Source: Hymenobacter busanensis (lineage in GTDB: Bacteria; Bacteroidota; Bacteroidia; Cytophagales; Hymenobacteraceae). Taken from it: 64,000 nucleotides of DNA. Position 1 is the stretch's first letter. Each line of letters starts with the position of its first letter. Shown here piece after piece: positions 59,479 through 64,000 of this stretch. The notes below the pieces were generated by a model, which saw nothing but the letters and a program-made list of their open reading frames with translations, did no database searches and was not told where the DNA came from. A program made the translations under genes and the position numbers. The stretch covers positions 62,001-126,000 of the forward strand of contig NZ_VTWU01000008.1 in NCBI RefSeq assembly GCF_008727865.1, written 5' to 3'.

Positions 59479-60582
59479 ATGTCCGCAACCGTCCACGACC
59501 TCGCGCGCGCCCTCGAAGGCTGGGCGCCCCTGCCCTACCAGGAAAGCTACGACAACGCCGGCCTGCAGTGCGGCGACCCGCAGGCCTTGGTGCGCGGCGT
59601 ACTCATTGCCCTCGACTGCACCCCCGCCATCATCGACGAAGCCATGCGGCGGGGCTGCAACGTGGTGGTGGTGCACCATCCTGTCATTTTTCAGCCGCTC
59701 AAACGCCTCACCGGCGCTACCGAAGTCGAGCGCACCATCATGCGGGCCTTGCGCCTCGACGTGGCCGTGTACGCGGCCCACACCAACCTCGACAACGTGC
59801 GCCACGGCGTAAGCTGCCACCTGGCCGAAAAGCTGGGCCTGGAAAACCTGCGCGTGCTCGACCCCAAGCCTGGTCTGCTCGGCAAGCTGATTACCTATGT
59901 GCCTTCTGCACATACCGAAGCGGTGTTGCAGGCCCTCTACGCGGCCGGCGCCGGCCGCATTGGCGACTACCACGACTGCAGCTTCCGTGTCGACGGTACC
60001 GGCACGTTTACGCCCGGCCCCACTGCCAACCCGCACACCGGCACACCTAACCAGCCCGAAACCGTGCAGGAACAGCGCGTGGAAGTACTGCTGCCGCTGC
60101 ACCTGCAGCAGCCGGCATTGCGCGCCCTGCGCGAGGCGCATCCGTACGAAGAAGTAGCCTACGAGCTCATCAAGCTGGAAAACCAGCACCAGGAAGTGGG
60201 CTCCGGTATGATTGGGGAACTAGCCGAGCCGCTGCCCGCCAAGGAGTTTCTGCGCCGCCTGCGCGAACGGCTCCACGTGCCCGTCGTCAAGCACACCGAG
60301 TTTCACGCCGTTATCCGCAAAGTAGCCGTGTGCGGCGGGGCTGGCAGCTTCCTCACCAGGAAAGCCGTGGCGGCCGGAGCCGACGCCTACGTCACCGGCG
60401 ACATCAAGTACCACGAGTTCTTTGCGCCCGAAGGCCGGCTGCTGCTCTGCGACGTGGGCCACTACGAAAGCGAACAGTATACCGGCGAGCTGTTTCGGGC
60501 ATTGCTTACCGAGAAATTCTCGCGTACTTTTGCGGTCTTGTTAGCAGAGACCCTCACGAACCCCGTTCGCTATGATTTCTAA
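59479..60582 (+). CDS. Nif3-like dinuclear metal-centre protein
   Basis: A 367-residue Nif3/YbgI family protein that binds two metal ions per subunit in a hexamer. YDNAGLQCGDP and VVHHPVIFQPLK supply metal ligands at the N-terminus, and KVAVCGGAGSFL with GDIKYHEFF and DVGHYESE at the C-terminus supply the others. A PII-like insert (about 130-240) is present. The reaction is unknown. Its end overlaps the zinc-ribbon gene by 11 bases; the two are a common conserved pair. Confidence 0.95.
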   Translation: MSATVHDLARALEGWAPLPYQESYDNAGLQCGDPQALVRGVLIALDCTPAIIDEAMRRGCNVVVVHHPVIFQPLKRLTGATEVERTIMRALRLDVAVYAAHTNLDNVRHGVSCHLAEKLGLENLRVLDPKPGLLGKLITYVPSAHTEAVLQALYAAGAGRIGDYHDCSFRVDGTGTFTPGPTANPHTGTPNQPETVQEQRVEVLLPLHLQQPALRALREAHPYEEVAYELIKLENQHQEVGSGMIGELAEPLPAKEFLRRLRERLHVPVVKHTEFHAVIRKVAVCGGAGSFLTRKAVAAGADAYVTGDIKYHEFFAPEGRLLLCDVGHYESEQYTGELFRALLTEKFSRTFAVLLAETLTNPVRYDF

Positions 60583-61321
60583 TCCGTCCACGGAAACCAC
60601 TGTCGCCAGTAAGCTGGAAGCCTTGCTGAATTTGCAGCAAATTGACTCGCAACTGGATGAAATCCGGCGCGTGCGGGGCGACTTGCCCGAAGAAGTTCGC
60701 GACCTGGAGGACGAAATTGCCGGCTACGAAGTCCGCGTTAAGAAATTTGACGAGGAAGTAGCCTCCCTCAACGAGCAGATCAAGCAGCGCAAGCAGGCCG
60801 CCAAGGACGCCGAAACGCTCATCAAGCGCTACGAAGACCAGCAGCAGAACGTGCGCAACAACCGCGAGTACGAGGCTGTGGGCAAGGAAATCGAGCTGCA
60901 AAAGCTGGAAATCCAGATTTCGGAGAAGAAAATCCGCGAGGCTCAGTACCAGATCGACCAGAAGAACATCGAAATCGGTGGCACCAAGCAGCGCCTCGAA
61001 GAGCGCCGCAAGGACCTCACCAACAAGCAAGCTGAGCTGCAGGTAATTGTGGGCGAAAGCGAAGCCGATGAGCAGAAGCTCATGCAGGAGCGCGAAGTAG
61101 CCGCCAAGCCCGTCGAAGAGCGCCTGCTGACGGCCTACACCCGCATCCGCGGCAACGCCCGCAACGGCTTGGCCGTGGTGATGGTGAAGCGCGACGCCTG
61201 CGGCGGCTGCTTCAACACGGTGCCCCCGCAGCGCCAGGCCGACATCATTTCGCACAAGAAAATCATCGTGTGTGAGCACTGCGGCCGTATTCTGGCCGAC
61301 GTGGAAGCCAAAATCGGCTAA
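60572..61321 (+). CDS. coiled-coil protein with C4 zinc ribbon (DUF164/CT398 type)
   Basis: A 249-residue protein. A long coiled-coil hairpin (about 12-180) leads to a C-terminal C4 zinc ribbon (CGGCFNTVPPQ and CEHCGRIL). The family occurs widely and is thought to bind nucleic acids or act as an adaptor. The 11-base overlap with the Nif3-like gene shows coupled translation. Confidence 0.92.
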   Translation: MISNPSTETTVASKLEALLNLQQIDSQLDEIRRVRGDLPEEVRDLEDEIAGYEVRVKKFDEEVASLNEQIKQRKQAAKDAETLIKRYEDQQQNVRNNREYEAVGKEIELQKLEIQISEKKIREAQYQIDQKNIEIGGTKQRLEERRKDLTNKQAELQVIVGESEADEQKLMQEREVAAKPVEERLLTAYTRIRGNARNGLAVVMVKRDACGGCFNTVPPQRQADIISHKKIIVCEHCGRILADVEAKIG

Positions 61322-61343
61322 GTCGACTCGTTGTTACGTCTCG

Positions 61344-61374
61344 AAAAGGAACGGCCTCGTGTCGTTCCTTTTTT
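61344..61374 (+). terminator. Rho-independent terminator
   Basis: A 10-bp stem (AAAAGGAACG) with a 9-base loop and a T-run, 22 bases after the zinc-ribbon stop. Confidence 0.88.
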
Positions 61375-61449
61375 GTTGCCACCCCCATGCACTTTTGCGA
61401 CGAGGTACGCCAGAAGCTAGGCTTGCGCCGGCTTTTCATACGCAGTGCT

Positions 61450-62961
61450 ATGCCGCGCGTGGTTTTGCTGGTGGCAGCCTTGGCGGTTTTCGGTCGCACC
61501 TACGCCTCGAATAGCTCTTCGCGCTTCCAGTCCGAATCTGACCTTGCAAGCGCATCGGCCGATGCCTTGAGCACGGCCAGCCGGCGGGCCTATGCCGAGC
61601 TGCTGAAGCTGCGCACCGGCGCAGCCCGCGCCCTAGTGCGAGCCGAGCTGCGCCAGACGCCCCACAACCCCGGCGCCTTGCTGGTGGACGAAGGCGTGGG
61701 TTTTACCGAACTAGTGGTGAGCCAGGACGCCACCCGCTACGACGCCGTGATTGAGCAGCAGGACGATTACCTGGAACAGCTCGACGCCTTGCCGCACTCG
61801 GCCTTGCGCGACTATGCCCGCGCCGAAATTCGCCTGCACCAAGCCGCGGCACAGGTCATGTTTGGGCATGAGTTTCAGGGCGCCTGGAGCCTGCGGCAGG
61901 CCTATTTGCAGGTGCAGCAAAACGCCCGGCGCTGGCCCGCGCACCTGCCCACGCGCAAAACGCTCGGGCTCTGCCAGTTCCTGATCGGTTCGGTGCCCGA
62001 GGGCTACCGGTGGTTTCTGAACCTGCTGGGGTTGCCCGGCGACACCAACGCGGGCCAGCAGAACCTACGCGCGGCAGCCCTGCGCCCGCACGATTTTCAG
62101 ACCGAGGCGCAGATCTTGCTGGCCCTCACCCGCCAGACCTACTACGGCGCCGACGACGAGGCCGCCACCCTGGCTGACCGCCTCGTCCGCGAGCAGCCCG
62201 ACAATCTGCTGTTCAGCTACTTAAGTATGTCGGTACAAAAAAAACTGCACCGCGCCGACCGCGCTCTGGCCGCCTACCGCAGCCGCCCCACCGGCCCAAC
62301 CTATTTTCCCGTGGCCTACCTGCACCATATGGCCGCTGATTTGCTGCTTTACCAAGGCCAATATCCGGCTTCAGCTCAAGCCAATCAATTGTTTCTGAAC
62401 GAGTACCGCGGGGTGCATTACCGCAAGGACGCTTGGTTTAAGCTCTACCTCGCCCACTGGCTGGGCGGCGACGCCACCGCGGCCCAGCGGGCCCGGCAGC
62501 AGATTGTGGCCGGCGGCGAAACCGTGGTGGAAGAGGACCGCTACGCCCAGCGCTTCGTCGACGACGCGGTGCCGCTGAACCGCGCCCTCACCACAGCGCG
62601 CCTGCAACTCGACGGCGGCTACTACCGCCAAGCCTTGGTCACGCTCGATGGCTTCAACGCTACCGCCGCCACGCCCCTGCGCGACCGGCTGGAGGAGCCC
62701 TACCGCCGTGCCCGCGCCCACCACGGCCTCGGCCGGCTCGATTCGGCCCGGCTTTATTACCAGCGCACTATAGCACTGAGTGGCTCGGCGCCCTATTATT
62801 TCGCGCCGCAATCGGCTCTGCAACTGGGCTATATATGCCTGGAAGCTGGGCAAAAAGCGCAGGCCAAGGTGTATTTTCAGAAGGCATTGAGCTACAGCAA
62901 GCACGAGTACAAAACCAGCACCGACGCCAAAGCCAAAGTAGCGCTGGCGGCGCTGAAATAA
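61450..62961 (+). CDS. secreted TPR protein
   Basis: About 503 residues. A signal peptide (MPRVVLLVAALAVFGRTYAS) is followed by TPR-like helical pairs, clearest near the C-terminus (RRARAHHGLGRLDSARLYYQ and GYICLEAGQKAQAKVYFQK). The middle (PTRKTLGLCQFLIGSVPEGY) is conserved in similar Bacteroidota proteins of unknown role. An ATG at 61387 would add 21 residues before the signal peptide, which is less likely. It stands alone. Confidence 0.8.
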   Translation: MPRVVLLVAALAVFGRTYASNSSSRFQSESDLASASADALSTASRRAYAELLKLRTGAARALVRAELRQTPHNPGALLVDEGVGFTELVVSQDATRYDAVIEQQDDYLEQLDALPHSALRDYARAEIRLHQAAAQVMFGHEFQGAWSLRQAYLQVQQNARRWPAHLPTRKTLGLCQFLIGSVPEGYRWFLNLLGLPGDTNAGQQNLRAAALRPHDFQTEAQILLALTRQTYYGADDEAATLADRLVREQPDNLLFSYLSMSVQKKLHRADRALAAYRSRPTGPTYFPVAYLHHMAADLLLYQGQYPASAQANQLFLNEYRGVHYRKDAWFKLYLAHWLGGDATAAQRARQQIVAGGETVVEEDRYAQRFVDDAVPLNRALTTARLQLDGGYYRQALVTLDGFNATAATPLRDRLEEPYRRARAHHGLGRLDSARLYYQRTIALSGSAPYYFAPQSALQLGYICLEAGQKAQAKVYFQKALSYSKHEYKTSTDAKAKVALAALK

Positions 62962-63004
62962 GCCGGGCGCGCCACCCCGGCTGGCACAGGCGCGGCCGGC
63001 AGGT

Positions 63005-63012
63005 TACTTTCG
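63005..63012 (+). promoter_or_regulatory. -7 box of the chorismate-binding gene
   Basis: TACTTTCG, a one-base variant of the consensus and identical to the box at 20116. Only 4 bases precede the GTG at 63017, so the transcript would be leaderless. Confidence 0.4.
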
Positions 63013-63016
63013 TGGT

Positions 63017-64000
63017 GTGTTGCGTATTCCTGTAGCCGAGCTGCCCGCCGATTTTCGGGCCCGCGCCTTGCGCTGGGCGGCCGCGTTTGTGCATTGCGCC
63101 TACTTCGAGCCCAACGACCTGGCCTATCCGCACGGGCCGTTTCAGCGGCTCTTGGCCGTGGCCGATGCCGGTGCCGAGGCGCCTTTTTCTTTGGCCACGT
63201 TGCGCCCGTGGCTGCAGCCAGCCGCTTCTGCTCCGCGCTGCGGCTTTGTGACGTACGACGTCAAAAACGAGATTGAAGCCCTGAGCAGCAGCCGTTTCGC
63301 CGGTTTTGCCTGGCCGGCGCTGCACTTCTTCACGCCGCATACCTGGTTGCAATGGCCCGGCAACGACGTGGAAATCTTTGGTGCCGCCCCCGAAACGACT
63401 CTGCAACAGATCCTGGCGGCAGAACTGCCAGCATCTGTACCGCCCGACGTGCCCGCCGTGCACCCGCGCATGGCCAAAGCCGATTATTTAGCGGCCGTGG
63501 CGGCCGTGAAGGAGGACATTCTCGACGGTGAAGTGTACGAGTTGAACCTCTGCCAGGAATTCTACGCCCAGGGCGTGCACCTCGACCCCGTCGACCTGTT
63601 CCAACGCCTCAACGCCGCTTCTCCCACGCCGTTTGCCGGCTTCTGCCGCTGGCACGACCACTTTCTGCTCTGCGCCTCGCCCGAGCGGTTTCTGGCGCAC
63701 CGGCCGCCGGTTATCGTGTCGCAGCCCATCAAAGGCACCAGCCGCCGCGGCGCTACGCCTGCTGATGACGAGCAGCAGCGCCAGGCCCTCTTGAACGACG
63801 AGAAAGAGCGCGCCGAGAACCTGATGATTGTGGACCTGGTGCGCAACGACCTGGCCCGCGTGGCCCGAACCGGTACCGTGCAAGTGCCTGAGCTGTTCGG
63901 TCTCTACCCTTTCCGGCACGTGTGGCAAATGATTTCGACCGTGCAGGCCGAGCTGCGGCCGCAAGTGGATTTAGTTGACGTATTGCGCGCTACGTTTCCG
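63017..64000 (+). CDS. chorismate-binding enzyme (PabB/TrpE type), cut by the window end
   Basis: The frame is open from GTG 63017 (or TTG 63020) to the last base: 328 codons without a stop. It has the chorismate-binding domain: PIKGTSRRG, KERAENLMIVDLVRNDL and VRNDLARVARTGTV with PELFGLYPFRHVWQM. These are the catalytic blocks of aminodeoxychorismate and anthranilate synthases. The N-terminal part (LPADFRARALRWAAAFVHCAY) and the small size fit PabB-like para-aminobenzoate enzymes. No glutaminase partner or pabC is visible in the window. Confidence 0.88.
   Translation, partial: MLRIPVAELPADFRARALRWAAAFVHCAYFEPNDLAYPHGPFQRLLAVADAGAEAPFSLATLRPWLQPAASAPRCGFVTYDVKNEIEALSSSRFAGFAWPALHFFTPHTWLQWPGNDVEIFGAAPETTLQQILAAELPASVPPDVPAVHPRMAKADYLAAVAAVKEDILDGEVYELNLCQEFYAQGVHLDPVDLFQRLNAASPTPFAGFCRWHDHFLLCASPERFLAHRPPVIVSQPIKGTSRRGATPADDEQQRQALLNDEKERAENLMIVDLVRNDLARVARTGTVQVPELFGLYPFRHVWQMISTVQAELRPQVDLVDVLRATFP

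Overview
The window looks like a chromosomal segment of a GC-rich, Gram-negative member of the Bacteroidota, most likely Hymenobacter or a close relative (Cytophagales). This rests on protein families: type III glutamine synthetase, the long insert-bearing IspG, a Porin_10-type putative porin, a TonB receptor with an N-terminal carboxypeptidase-like domain, SMUG2/DUF4918, MiaE and LpxK. It also rests on repeated TAnnTTTG/TTCG promoter boxes and on start codons that usually lack a Shine-Dalgarno sequence. Genes are dense, mostly short operons and single genes. No rRNA, tRNA, CRISPR array, transposase or integrase was seen.

Layout. 0-6.4 kb: TonB-C protein, thyA, SMI1-like protein, cell-wall amidase, small Lys/Cys-rich secreted protein, MMPL/RND exporter. 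6.4-11 kb: a 55-bp palindrome, two small proteins, and a minus-strand cluster of HAD phosphatase, UbiA/DPPR-synthase-like prenyltransferase and GT-C glycosyltransferase that may make and use a polyprenyl-phosphate sugar. 11.4-19.5 kb: TPR histidine kinase, AT-rich lipoprotein, IGHMBP2-like helicase, SlyD, AcpH, PNPOx-like protein, CrtA-like oxygenase. 19.5-21.1 kb: a degenerate stretch with a nested inverted repeat, a gene broken by an amber codon, an unknown gene with its own promoter, and an orphan fragment resembling the helical module of DUF4157 polymorphic toxins. 21.1-27.8 kb: leuS, an inverted-repeat intergenic element, an Rrf2 regulator with an NAD(P)-binding partner and two matching operators, and small genes. 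27.9-33.8 kb: a complete tripartite RND efflux pump. 34-41.6 kb: ispG, MarR regulator divergent from a TonB receptor, quinone oxidoreductase. 41.7-48 kb: glnN, an LtaS-like enzyme, mtaB. 48-49.2 kb: an AT-rich XRE regulator with its operators. 49.2-64 kb: MacB-like permease, a secreted protein of the kind often labelled asparagine synthetase B, lipoprotein, GH2 enzyme, miaE, porin, lpxK, SMUG2, Nif3, zinc-ribbon protein, TPR protein, and a chorismate-binding enzyme cut by the window end.

Most of the window is housekeeping: envelope building (amidase, lpxK, porin, LtaS-like), nucleotide and isoprenoid synthesis, tRNA modification (mtaB, miaE) and efflux. The regions that most deserve a second look are the toxin-like scar at 19.5-21.1 kb, the two-site Rrf2 circuit at 24.9-25.5 kb, the self-repressing XRE gene at 48.7 kb, the prenyl-phosphate sugar cluster at 7.5-11 kb, and a promoter-like site with no gene behind it at 41.6 kb.
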